Part shown: in pieces, positions 26,101 through 39,400 of the stretch
Layout: the number at the start of each line of letters is the position of its first letter
How positions within the stretch are numbered: position 1 is the first letter of the stretch
NCBI GenBank assembly: GCA_029168955.1
Contig: JAPDOI010000213.1
Span: 1,172,001 to 1,236,000 of the forward strand
DNA: 64,000 nt
From: Aplectana chamaeleonis
Lineage: Eukaryota; Nematoda; Chromadorea; Rhabditida; Cosmocercidae
Direction: 5' to 3'
The notes under the pieces: generated by a model
The model's input: the letters and a program-made list of their open reading frames with translations, nothing else
Databases searched by the model: none
Told to the model about the DNA's origin: nothing
Position numbers and translations under genes: made by a program

Positions 26101-29100
26101 TCCAACCGGGGGAATGCGGAAATATTTTTTTTTCTGGCCGCTTCTGTACTTCTGTTTCAGCTTTCTGAAAAATTTGCAGAAATCAGAAAAAATCAATGAA
26201 ATCCAGCTTTGTGGAACAGTGCAGCTTATTCAGATCGTTACGAGGTATTATTTGTGCTCAACGGTGCGATTCCTGTTAAAGGCAGGGTTCGCTATTAAGT
26301 TAGTACTTGGTCTCTGCCCGCCCCCAATTACCGAAATTTCTATAACTGCCTGTTTTGCTATATTAAATCTTGCTTCCAGATTGATTTCTGAGCGTTTCTA
26401 GAGACTGCTGACCACTTTAAGAACGAAATAAAAGACGGATAAGCATTCATGAAAATCTCTTTAATTAAGGGTCGCGCGGACCCCTGCAATTTGCCGTTCC
26501 ACCCTTTTCGGGCATTTTCCCCGAAAATTTTCACTTTTCTCTCATATTTTTACTTTAGCAAGGACCAAGCCTACATTTTGATGAATAGAACTCAACAATC
26601 CTACTCAAGCACTCGTAGGGTAGTACTCCGGCACAATAGGGGTAGCATCCCAGAGCAGAGATCGAATTCAATCCCTTGTAGTCAGCAGCTGCTGCAGTTA
26701 GTTGTTAGCAGCAGCTGCTGCTGACAACGAGGGACTGAATCCGATGTCTGCTCTAGGATGCAACCCCAACTGTGCCGACGTACTACCCTACGGGTGTGTG
26801 CTCTGGCTATGAGTTTTGGCCGAATAATAGACGATGAATAGCCACAAAATGCCTGCTCTCCGCGTAGTAGCCGAGAATCAGTCGGAAAATAGCTAGTTGC
26901 CGCGAAATAGCTATCAAATATTGCTCTCCAAGAGATGTATACGACGCATTCTTGAGGCAGATTCGAATGTTAACATCGCCGTCGGTTCAGCTACCCCTGT
27001 TGACTCGGTTATTTCTCGCCTATTTCGCGAATAGCATGGTCGCAGCCGCGTAGTAGCTAGGAAATAATCGAGAAATGTTCAAAAATAGCTCACCAGGAAC
27101 AGCCGTTGAGCCTGGTGGGCTATTCTCGGCCAAGACTCTCAGAGTGAATGCTTTTGATGATGTTCTATCCGTCATTGACGCATCATTGCTACTATCAACA
27201 TTTTATAGACATATTTCATAGTCCTCACCGCAAGCGCGGCGGGCTAAGAAAGTTTTCACCGTGCAAAACGAGCGAGAAACAACTATGAAATCCCCGACGG
27301 AACCGCCATGGCGGTGCAGGTCAGGGTTGGGCCTCAAATGTGACATGCACAGAAATTCCTAACTTGCATTTGCGTATACGTTAGCCTAAAATAGCTCTAG
27401 AATGATTTATGTTGGAGTGGAGGTGAACTGAGAAGCGAGTATTGATTCCAATGATGAAACCGCCACGGCGGTTTTGGCTGTCCTGAATGGGTGGTGCGCG
27501 CGTCCCGCGCCGCGGGAATTCTCATAGTCCACCGCGCTTCCCGCGCGTACCGCTCTTGCGATGGAGACTATGAAAAATGCCGCCAGTGATTCCTGCAGTT
27601 CCGTAGATATTAGATTACATATAATATAAAGGTGTTCAAAATTACACCCTCTTCATTTGAAAAAAAAAGTTACAATGCAAAAGAGGGTATTTTTTTCTGA
27701 AAATTTTTGTTTTCTGGCCGCTTTGGCCTTTCTATTTTTTGACCAACTCGATTTCCTGTTTCTGATTTTTTGAATATTTCCGCACATCCCTGTTTCAATT
27801 CTCTCAAAGAGGACAGACACAATACGGTTCGGCAAGATTTGGTGATAAAGCGCGCGTGGACGCGTCTTTTGATAACGCTTCCAAACTCAACTTCAGTGAA
27901 ACTAGGGTGATATTCATGACCCTGGCGTTGAGGGCTACCCAATGATGTAAACTTTGTGGGGTTTCGATAGAAAAAAAAAACTGGCAATCAGTCAGATTCG
28001 AAATTATGGTACCGTGGGGAAGGGACAGAGGCTAGAAACGCGCCCCCTTGGCCAAGATACCGTAATTAGAAACCTGCCTGATTGCAGAAACTTCTTTAAT
28101 TCTCAACTTGAGACTCCCAAAGGCATTGGGCAGCCCTCAACGCCATGATATCATGAATATCACCCTGAGTTTCACTCAAAGCTGAGTTTGAAGCGAGTTA
28201 ATCAGAAAGAATAAAAAATACGCGGAAACGCGCTAATCCTACCAGCGGTAGTGTATTTAAGCAGGCTAACGAGCCATCAAAAACAGCTTCGCACCTCATA
28301 ATGACTTATCTCTATTCCTCTTGACAACGACGGGATCTTTACATCCTAAAAAACTCCATTTCGCCCTGAAGGTCTGCTAGGTCTAATTCTGATCAGACCC
28401 TAGCGGCACAATAGACCCAGTAGCAACCAACTAACAAGGAATAGGCAGTCGTGGCAAATGCCTACTTTTGGTTGTCAACAGGAAGCGGTTAATGATGAAT
28501 AAAGCCCCTTTCACACTTTGCCGGACGGCGGCGTCCGGTACGTCATAAGATAGGGCTGCGGCGCCGGGGTGCGTCCCGCACTGCGATGTCGGCCGACCGA
28601 CGTCGCACTGCGGTGAAATCAGTGACACGACGTCGGAGCAAAATATGACTGATCAAAACGTGTTGGTTTTGCCTCATATTTTGTACTGGAAGAATCGGAA
28701 CTGACGGTTGTTTACCACAGCTTCACTCGCACTGCGGCACTCTTACAATGTGTCGGACGGCAACGTCCGGTAGGCTGTAAAAAGCGCTTTAGATTCATCC
28801 TGATGTCAACTACCCAGTCTGACAAAGTAGGATACGGATTGATGCTAAAAAAGGAGGCAGACCAGGGACTAGTTCAAGTGAAAACAGGTGAGCCTTTCAG
28901 AGCGATAGGTAAGTCACTTCGAGATAGAAACACGTCTTCCGCGGCAAACAAGCCCAAGCTATAGTTATGCACAGGAAAGGTTTGATTGAATCTTTTTCGA
29001 GCAGTCGACAACAAGGAGCGCGTGAGCTGAAACGTTTTTTCTCAATGATTACAATAACTATGTACCAACATACCGCTAAAAATCATAAAAAACACAAAAG

Positions 29101-30450
29101 TGGATTTCCGAGAAAAACCTAAAGCTAATAAACAGTAATTCGAAATCCTGATTATTAAAGTTTCCTGGATGAAACCCTTGTTTGACAAGGCATACTGTGC
29201 TTATCTGGGTCAAAATTCCGGTCCGCAATTGCGTCTCGACACGCTTTGCGGCCGCAGCATCGAGTCGGAAGAGTGTCCAGCGCCGCAACTGCCGATCTGT
29301 TGACTCAAGGTGGGTTTTAGAAACTGGAAACCTTAAACAAAACTGAAGAAAACTGTATAAAAAGCCATATCGAGTCGGCTTTAGAGCTGGAAACTTGATT
29401 TGATTCGAGCGCGTGCGGCCGCAAGGCGTGATGAGACGCAATTGCGGACCGGAATTTAACCCAGATAAGCACAGTAGATGACAATAGTTACAAACTCATT
29501 AAATTCGTTAAGTCTTCAACTCTGACATCTTTAAGGACTTACTGGAAAACCATTGATCCAATGACACCAAGTAAAAGCCGGCAAAATTTCCGTTACTTCT
29601 GAAACAATGGCACACAAGGTAGTCAAAATTATTTAAAAAGAAAGCACGATGAGTGGATGAAGGTTCTCTGGCCATGACCACGGTCAAGCGGGCCGATGTC
29701 TCAGGCATCGGTGTGATTTTTGTTTCGAAAAACCCCTTCAAAGATTTTTTCTAAAAAATGAAGTCCTCCCGAGCATCAAAAATCCAACCGACACTGGAAC
29801 TGAATCAGAAAAAAAATTTCAAAATCACTTTTTCTTTTTTCAAAAGTATGTCTATACATACGCATGGAAAAAAATTAAACGCAAGAACATCTGAGAAAAA
29901 ATATGTTGGTGGAGACTGTGGATTCATACATAACCTCACAACTTTTAATTTTTGCCACATTTCACAATCCGTCAAACCCTCCTGAACCTAATTTTCAATT
30001 TTCGTCCTAGTCACGGAGATTCAAACGCTAGTGAAAAAAAAAACCTCAGACCTCCTTATGGAAACAAACAGCTCTTCCGCGGTGGCAAATGACTGACTAG
30101 TATACTTAGTATCTGAATCACTCCATTTCGGATATCCGAGATTCGGATAATCCGATATCCGAAAATTCTGAAAACAAGCATTATCTGAATCGAACCAATA
30201 TCCGGGAAATTTAAAATCGGCATTATCTGAATCGAACCATTATCCGAAGCGTCAAAAATTCGGATAAAATCGGATAAAAACGGATAAAATCTGGATAAAA
30301 CCGGATAAAACGGATAAAATTTGCGTAAACTGATAAAACGGATAAAAATCGGATAAAAACCGGATAAAACGGATAAAATTTGCGTAAAATCGGATAAAAG
30401 CGGATAAAACGGATAAAAATCGGTTCATTTAGGTTAAATGTAGGAAAGGT

Positions 30451-30498
<48 letters not shown>

Positions 30499-33400
30499 TG
30501 TGTACGTGCATAGCGTGTGTGACGTGTAGGGCATGTACGTGTGTACGTGTATACGTTTGTACGTGTGTGTATGTGTGTATGTGTGTGTATTTGTGTATAT
30601 ATGTAAGGGTAGGTATGTGTGTGTGTGTGTGTGAGTAGATGTAGTGTGTGTGTGTGTGTATGTGGGTATGTGTGTGTATGTGGGTGTGTGTATGTGTGTA
30701 TGTGTGTATGTGTGTATGTGTGTATCTGTGTGTGTATGTGTGTATGTGTGTATGTGGTATGTGTGTACGTGTATGTGTATCTGTGTGTGTATGTGTGTAT
30801 GTGTGTATGTGGTATGTGTGTACGTGTGTATGTGTGTATGTGTGTATCTGTGTGTGTATGTGTGTATGTATGTGTATGTGTATGTGTATGTGTGTATGTG
30901 TGTATGTGTGTATGTGTGAATCTGTGTGTATCTGTGTGTGTATGTGTGTATGTGTGTACGTGTGTATGTGTGTATGTGTGTATGTGTGTTGCCTGAGGTT
31001 TTGTTCCGATAATATCCTGAAATTTATCCAGAAATTATCCGACGGATATCCGTATCCGAATCATTGGAAAAATGGCATTATCTGAATCGATCCAATATCC
31101 GAAAATTTGAAAAAACGCATTATCTGAATCGAACCAATATCCGGTAAATTTTAAATGGCATTATCAGATCGATCCATTATCCGAGGGCTATTGCAGCTGG
31201 ATAAGCAAGTATCTACTGACGGCTAGGTCTGATGTCACAGCGCAGACTGGAGTTTTGAAAATGGTCTGTTGTGTGTTGTGGGGAAGGTGTTAAAGATGCA
31301 GACTGATCGATGCGGTAAATTTCCTTAATGCAACAAATGGGTGAATATAACAGCAAAATCTTAATTTTCTGAATTTCAGAATATTGAACGTTTCAGCCCA
31401 GAATTTGGCCCTAGGGAGGTCGATTAGGGCCGCTGGGAATTAGAATATAAGATCCATTTTCGGTCTCTCGGAAGACTACTGCAACCTGTTACAGTGCGAA
31501 AACTTTCATTTGTCCAAGATATTAACCTACCACCGTTACCTTCCGGAAAACTGGAAGTGGGCCTTATGTGTTCGTGTTCAGCGCCCCAAACAACCCCATT
31601 GGCCAATACAGAAAGTTTGGGCTGCGTAAAAGTGTTCAAATTTCTAAAATTCAGAGAAAAAAGAACTTTGTCGTTTTTGATCTACACATGATGCGTTAGG
31701 GAAATTTAATCGTACTTCAAATGGGGTTTACTTCATCTACCCCACAATATTCAAAGCAGATCATTATTTTAAGATTCCGGTTGCGCGAGGATCAGTGCCC
31801 GACTTAGTAAAGGATACTCGTTTATACTTTCGCCCAGAGAGCGGCGCGGCAGTGCAACTCTGTGATACCGATCAAGCGGCGCCTGCACGATCAATATAAT
31901 GGAATTGCATTTTCGCAGCGCCGCTCTGCGGCTGAAGTAAAGACTCTTAAGATTTGGTGGTTCGATCCACGGCGTTCTTTGCAGTGGCTACATTGGGTTA
32001 TCCATGCAGCGCTAGCAGGACGGTTCGATGCGCATCCACGGCCTTAGGGATAGATCGTAATGTGTACTGCCCTGGTGCGAACGAGAGTATATAAAACCAT
32101 CGGAGGTAAATTACTGATCTCTTACAATGATTTCCGCGGCGTCTCAGATCAATGGTTTTGAAGTTGTCTTACGATGACACAAACAGGTGTTAAGGCGGCG
32201 TTCAGAGTTTTTCGCGAGGCGACATGTATAGGACGAAGTTAAATTCGTGCCGTGCAGGTATTCAGATGCTAGCGCTGCGGGAACGCTGGGCCATAACACT
32301 CAAATGCGTTCGTACGCAATTTCTGGCGTAAACAAGCAACAGCAGTTTTTTAGTAACTGTATCAACAGATTTTTTCGTGTTTGTTTGAGTGGCATCTTTT
32401 TTTGTTTGAGTGGTCTCAAATATACCTACTTCTATAGCTTTCGTCGTTAGATTTAGTTGAGTTGATAGAGAGAAATAACTCTGAGGAAAACAAGCAACAA
32501 AATTTCCTTCGCGCGAAGAACATCGCGTCGCAATGCATTGCAAAGATGTCGCGAAACTCTGAAGCCACATCTAAGAGGTGGGGTTTTAGATTGGGTACAT
32601 TTATTTCATTAATTTGACTGATGCTTCAAATATTTTTTCAAGAACTCCACTTCCAAAGTACAATTGTAATAAAAGTACAAATCCTTGAGGTCAACTACAT
32701 TATATTCGCCCACCCTATTTCCACTACTACGACGTACGACGAGAGATATAGAAGAAAAATCCAATCCCAAGTCTAAATGATATGTTAAGAAAGTTGGTCC
32801 GATAGTTATAGGCCAGCAAATTTTTTCCTGCCCGTCTGTGATCTCACAAGGAGTAGTACTCCATTCGAATGACTTTCCTCCTAATTAATGGCTATTATCG
32901 ATACTCAAACAAAAAACTCGATCTACTATCAACTTCACATTAAAGGCAGCTAACACGCTTCGCAAATGTGGTTGGAATAACTACGGAAATAGAATGAATT
33001 GTATGGCTCAGAACACAACACGCATTTTTGGAAGCGCTCAAAAACGACCCACAATGCCGCTACACGAGCGAGAAGATTGGCCCGCCCCTGTATTTGCCGT
33101 CTCCTCCAGAATGAGGGTCCTGGGCCATTTCCACCGTCGTCAACAATGAATCACTGGTTACTCACTGTCAAAAACTTATGGCACCACTCCACAAAACGTC
33201 GCCGACGGTGACAAATGGTCTCAGCACCACTGTTTTGTAGGAGGATGCAAATACAGGCGCGGAGAAAGCTACTAGAGGGCGAGGCTATTTCCTCCACTCG
33301 TGTAGCATGGCATTTTGGGCCGCTTTCGACACCTAAAAATGCGTAGCCATTGTTTTCTGAGTCATACCATTCTATTTCCCTCGTTATCTCAAACACGTTT

Positions 33401-36400
33401 ACGAGCGTATATATCACTGCTTCAACAACAAAGAAGCAACATTGGGCAACGAAAATCTTTGACTTGTCCCTTGTTCTTTTTTTTCTCTTTCCATTCACTA
33501 GGGGCCATACTTGTTAAAGGCAGTGTTCACGATGGAAAACCGTATTTTAGTTTCCTCGATGTTTTTGAGGTAAGCTAACTCCAAGAAGTAAAGGATAGCA
33601 GTGAAAAAGTCCTCTACCTAAAATTCTGAATTGTCGGAGAAAAAATTTACAAAAACCTAGGGAATATGTACTTACGCCTCTGACGGTGTGTTTGGCGCAC
33701 TGCCGACTTTTGACTATCCAAACGTCGGAGATGGTTTTTGCGCTTCAGAATTCTTGAGTAGAGAGACTTTGTTTTCTGTTTTTCTTGTACCAGAAGACTC
33801 TTTGGAGATACAGCACAGCACATGGTTCATACTTTGTGCACATGCTTGGATGTTGGAACAACTTTCAGGAACACATTCGAAATTCGGCAACTTTGTTCCT
33901 TTGGGTGGACAACTACTACATAAAGTGGGCGGGTTGATCCAATTGATGGAGGCTTATCCACGGGTTTTTCCTGGCCTTTCCCGGCCGTTTTTCCTCGTAT
34001 TTCCGCCATTACTCTTCCTAAAGAGACCCAGAGAATATCTTAGAGAGACCCAGAGGATACGCTTCCTGCCAAAAAGGCAACTTTTCCAATGTGAATACTG
34101 TTTTTAATACATCTTTATCATGCAGGAAGTCTAAGATTTACAGGGTAAAACAACTTTGTGGAATTCATTCCAGGTGCGAATTTTGAATTTTTCAGAAAAA
34201 TTGAAAAAGAGGAATTTTCAATCATAATCTTCATTATCCAGTGATTCTAGGACGCCCAACTTCATACTTGAAAATTACGAACAGCATCTTACTCTGACGA
34301 TATATAGTTTGTCAAATGTCATCCCTTTCTCCCAAGAATTCAAGTTGTAATTTTTTGTAATATATCCACAATAGACCAGAAAAATTTACTAGATTATGAC
34401 GCAGCCAATAGTACCTACCAATGAAGATGGGTGTCCCTAGTGGCCGGATAATGAAGATATGGCAGAAATCCTGATTTTTAGAAAGGTTCCAAAAATTCAA
34501 AATTTCTCCCGATGAAGAAAATTTCGCAATTCCGTTCCCGCTCAAAGTTTAAAGGCAGCATACACGCTCGCAAGCATAGTCGAGATAACAGCATAGAGAG
34601 GTCCGCACGGCTCGTACTATGTCGTCAACGACGTTTGAAGCGCTGAAAACTGTCAGGATTGACAATATTAGGCCGATGTGACGACTTTCAATCTTGCCTT
34701 CCACGCCCGTATTTTCACACCCCTTCGAGTAACAGAATGAGAATCGATACTTGTGAAAACGTCAAGCGATAATTAGTGGTGCTTTTTCAAATGGGAAGGC
34801 ACGAGAGAAATAGCTTGGTTTACTTGAGTATAACATGTCACACATACCTTTGACTCTCGTCCACTTTCGAGAATGCCGCTCTACTTTGGCTGACCTCTTG
34901 GAAATGGAGAGTTTTTATCAGTGCACAAACATGTTATATTGAGGTAAATCGAGTTTTTTCTCTACTGCCTCCCTTTTTACAGTGCTATCATTCTAAGTTA
35001 TCCATGTTCTCTCAAAGTATCGATTCTCATTCCTGTTACTCGAAGGGGTGTGAAAATACGAGCGTGGAAGCAAGATTGCTTGAAGTGTCTAATATTGTCA
35101 TCTCTGGACAGTTTTCAGCGCTTCAAACGTCGTTTACGACATAGTGCGACCCGTGCGGACCTATCTATGCTGTATCTCGACTACGCTTGCAGCGTGTATG
35201 CTGCTTAACTGTAGGTGTGAGAGAGAATCTCAAATTCAAACAAAAGGTGCACTCACCTGTGACTCTTCTTCTCATGAAAAGGTCAGTTTTGACGTCAAAA
35301 ATAATGTGCGATGAATGAGTTCAACTTCAGAAATCTTGCTTCATAATTAAGCACAATGTCCCTATCTACGACATTTCTCTGCTACAGAATTAATTTGCAG
35401 ACACTAACGCATCATTAGCCAATAACCCTCATCAGTGACGCTAAGTTCACAAAGTCAAGTGTTGCATCTGAAGGAATATCTCACGTCAGATCGGATCAGG
35501 GTGGAGCAGGGATACGGCAGACTAATCAATTTTCAGGTGCGGATCATGAGTCATTAGCTCAAAAAGAGCTGTTGATCGAGTACATAAAAAGGACGAACTA
35601 GCCTTCATAAAGCATGGAGCTCCGAACTGCAAGAGGAGGGATGAGTCGTACGTAGTTGTGTACTCAATCAGAATGGAAATTTCCTTTTGATTTCACAATT
35701 ACCAGTTCAGGATATGCCCAGGTGAGCAGCGGTTATCATGGCACTTTAGGTAGTGCAATTCAAAAGCCACGGTTCTTCAATATAGAAGGAAAGAGACTTT
35801 TTTCCTTACATCAGCAATATTTTGGAAACTTTGGCACGAAAAAACGACCTTAAGACTTTCCGAAAAAGATGGTTACCTAGGGGGTCGTACATGAGCCGAA
35901 GTTTGATACTACGGCCCGTGTGACTTTGGATCCAAACTCCATAGGATCTATTAAACCGATAAATCTGATATTGATCCTGCAAAAATACATTAGAAAGGGC
36001 AGAAATAATTGCGCTTGAAAAACAGTTTTGCTCTTCCGGCTCACACCTTTGGCAAACTGTGACATATCACTCAGCGCATTTCATCCTCCATATAACGATC
36101 TCTTGCGCTTCTGTTCGAGACTCTCCAACAGGAATAAATTCGCCTTTTCTCAGAATCTGCAACTTCTCATTTTTCCTCCATGAGCGACGCGACGCAATGT
36201 TTACTAGCAATATCGACCGAAAATCGATATGCCCGAAACACATTGTCGCCCTCGCTGGAAAGTATAGCCCGTCTCCCTCCTTCTGAGCCAGTTAAAGCAA
36301 GGCTTATCGGGCTTATCATGTCAAAATCTACTTGTCACTGTTATGTTTTCTCATGAACATCGATTTTTAAACGCTTTTGATTTATCACTTCTATTTCTCA

Positions 36401-39400
36401 AAAAAGCTTTGCCGAAAATTCGGGAAATTAAAATAGTATATCAAGAAATACCTCGTAGTACTTCACTAAAAGTTTGAAGCCCAAAAGTCTTCACATAGAG
36501 GAAAAAATGCAGAAGTTGCAAACGTTAAAAAATACGAAATTCACCTCGGTAAATAATTTCCGCAAATCTATTCTAGTGCTATATTCTAGTCCTCAGAGTG
36601 ATCAAGCGCTTGATCAACCATGACTGGTTTGGTGATCTGACTGAGGTCAGAAATAAATTGTTCAAAATATCTTGTACTTGGACCACACTTGGAATTTGAT
36701 TTCCAAATTTTGAAGTGATGCAGTTTTAGAAGAAGCGACAAAAATCGTTAGACAGAAGAAGGAATAAGCTTTTGAATGCTACATGCCGTATTTCCTCTTT
36801 TTGAAATACATGTACTTCTATTACTCAGGCCCCTATTTTATATGTACTTCCATTAGGGGTGTACTTCTAATAGAGGGTGTACTTCTACTACTCGGCGCAA
36901 TTTTTTTGAATATCCATTGGTAGACGGTTCGTATTCCGGCTGAGATCTCAAGTATAACACCATAAATTTGTATGTATTAGAATACCAAACCACAACCACA
37001 AAAACTTAGCCACATGGGCTAAATCAAACCATTATTCACACCCTTCCCAAGTCAATTTCTTCCAGAAGTTGTGCAAGTTCGGTATCGCTTTCATTGACAC
37101 GTGTTTTACGAGGAAGGGTGGAACTAATGAAAAACGACTCGTTAGGCTCAAAAACAATGGAATTGATGTCTTTTCGAGCCGTCCAGAGCGATCGAAAAAG
37201 CGCGGTTCTAAACGACTTGACAATAGCTCTTCCACAGGCGTGTTCTTTGCGTCAACAATCCAGTGTAGGTGAGATCTACCATTGGTGGTTCCTACTCCTC
37301 GTCGAATAAACGATTTCTCTACATGTATGATCCAGTCTTCACAAAGCTGGGGATTCTTGGCTTTTAAAGGACCATTAAAGTCAACGTCTTAGGCCAGAAC
37401 AAGTCAACTTTGAGCAATTAAAACCCAATGAAATCAAAATTCCTGTAAAGTACCTAAACGAACTCAGCGCATTCACTATGAATAACAGCAAAATCAAGTT
37501 TCAGCTCCGGGTTTTTACGTGGTCATTTGAAGTTCGCTGAAGTTTCATCGGAAGTTGTCACATAGAAGCAATCATTGGCCGAGAAAGGGGTGGCCGATAG
37601 TTTTTCTGTGAATATTCAAACCCTGCAATATCAAAAAAAAAACATCTCGCGCGACTGGCCTCTCTCAAATGCCACATTCGAACTGCCAAACACTCATCCG
37701 AGTACCGTAGGTCCATTCCGAAAAGAGGCGTACTTCAAATAGAGGGGTATTTCTATTACTAAGGCTCCCCTTTTAGGCGTACTTCTAATAGAGGTGTACT
37801 TCAAATAGGGGTGTACTTGTAATAGAGGAACTACGGTATACCAGAATGTGCCAAACTAGCTCAGCTGAGCGAGCGAAAAAGTTTCGTTCAAGAGCAACTA
37901 TTTCTTCACCACCCATACAAACAACGGATAGTACTAAAAATGACTGTGTTTTGAACATCAATTTGAGTTTTACATAATCGATCAAAATCAGTTGGATCAC
38001 TGCCGAATCAAGATTTCGAAGACATGGATCCAGTTTCCGCTCTGCACTTACTGGGGACTTATCCCGACATGAACTGGATTCTCAAAAATGAACTGTTGAG
38101 TGTGGTGATGGAGATTGAAAGCAACAATTCAAAGTGTGCTGAACTTCCTTAATGCACCTGGGTAGATCAAAAACGACAAAATACATAATTTGTATGGATT
38201 TCAAAAATTGAAAAAAAATTTTGCTCAAACTTTGCCCAGGGGGGTTGTTTGGGGAACTGGAAACTAAGACGAGGTCCATTTTCGAATTTCAGGAAGATTA
38301 CGGCAGGTTACTAGAAAGATGACTGATACTTTCTTGACACAACCTGTACTAATCTTCCGAAGAAGTGAAAACGGACCTTGCATTCGCGTTCGGCGCCCAA
38401 AATAACCCATTGGGGGAGATTTGAGGTGGAAATGTTTGGATTTCTGACATCTAAAAAAATTGCATTTTCGCCATTTTTAATCTACCCAGGTTCACTAAGG
38501 GAATTTACCAAACTTCAAACAGTTTTTTTCACCTTCCCCATGACACTAAAAGACAACATTTTCAAACTTCAGTCCATGCTGAGATCAGCCCCTGTTTAGG
38601 ATGAATTCAAAATCCATTTTGACTCTCTTCTAGCCGAATAGGTCAGCAGATTTTTGAACAATCGGATATTCGACTATTAGCTTGACAGGATTCCGGGTTT
38701 TTAACTTTGTCGCATCATATTTCCGGATAATGTATGCGACCGGATATCCGAGAGCGATTTGATCGGACGATGTGTGTAAACTTTGGGCCGAGGAAGAGAC
38801 AAAGAAAACAAAGCGCGAACTAGTATAGAGTTAGAAAACGGTGAATCTAGGGTCGATGGTATGGATCCTATTGCGCACATTTTCAAATCTCCCTCATCCA
38901 AGATGAAGACTAGGTGCATTAGTGCATGCAGGCAGCCCACCTATGATTCTTTTCTCAGCCCAAAAAAAAATTCGACCAAAAACCCAAAAAACCAGAAGCC
39001 CTCCGGGACGACAGTGCAGAGCGGATAAGAACGACAGCAATAAATGCGGCACGGAGCCAGCGAATGATCGGTAACTGCGACGACGACAGGTGAGACGACG
39101 TTGTCAGTCAGTCAGTGTGAGCGCATGTCCATGGTAAACGGGTGAAATAAGTTAATGTGTGGAGGTGAGAGAGACAGGCTCTATTTCTCCCTTCCATACA
39201 CTAGCCTCAGACTCGGCTCTCATCAGCACAGAAAACAATGCCTGAGATGGCATGTCACGTTACCAATGAATGGGGCTTAATCACGCATGGCACGCCAAAG
39301 ATGGACTTCATGACAACAACAAATTTGAGGAAGAAGCTGCCTCTGTTAGTTGAGAAATGACACTGGAGGGGTGATTGTCATGGAAAGTACAGTACTGACA

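Noticed and set aside
30456..31085. Three long Cys/Val-rich frames (91-145 codons) on the plus strand and an F/R/Y-rich frame on the minus strand
   Set aside because: They are translations of the TG microsatellite and of the GGATAAAA tandem repeat, not genes.
31961..31990. GGTTCGATCC resembling a tRNA B box
   Set aside because: No A box, stems or acceptor pairing surround it; it lies in a hairpin repeat.
33688..34107. 139-codon frame on the plus strand
   Set aside because: No motif, no exon boundaries of note, and it lies between foldback elements; treated as chance.
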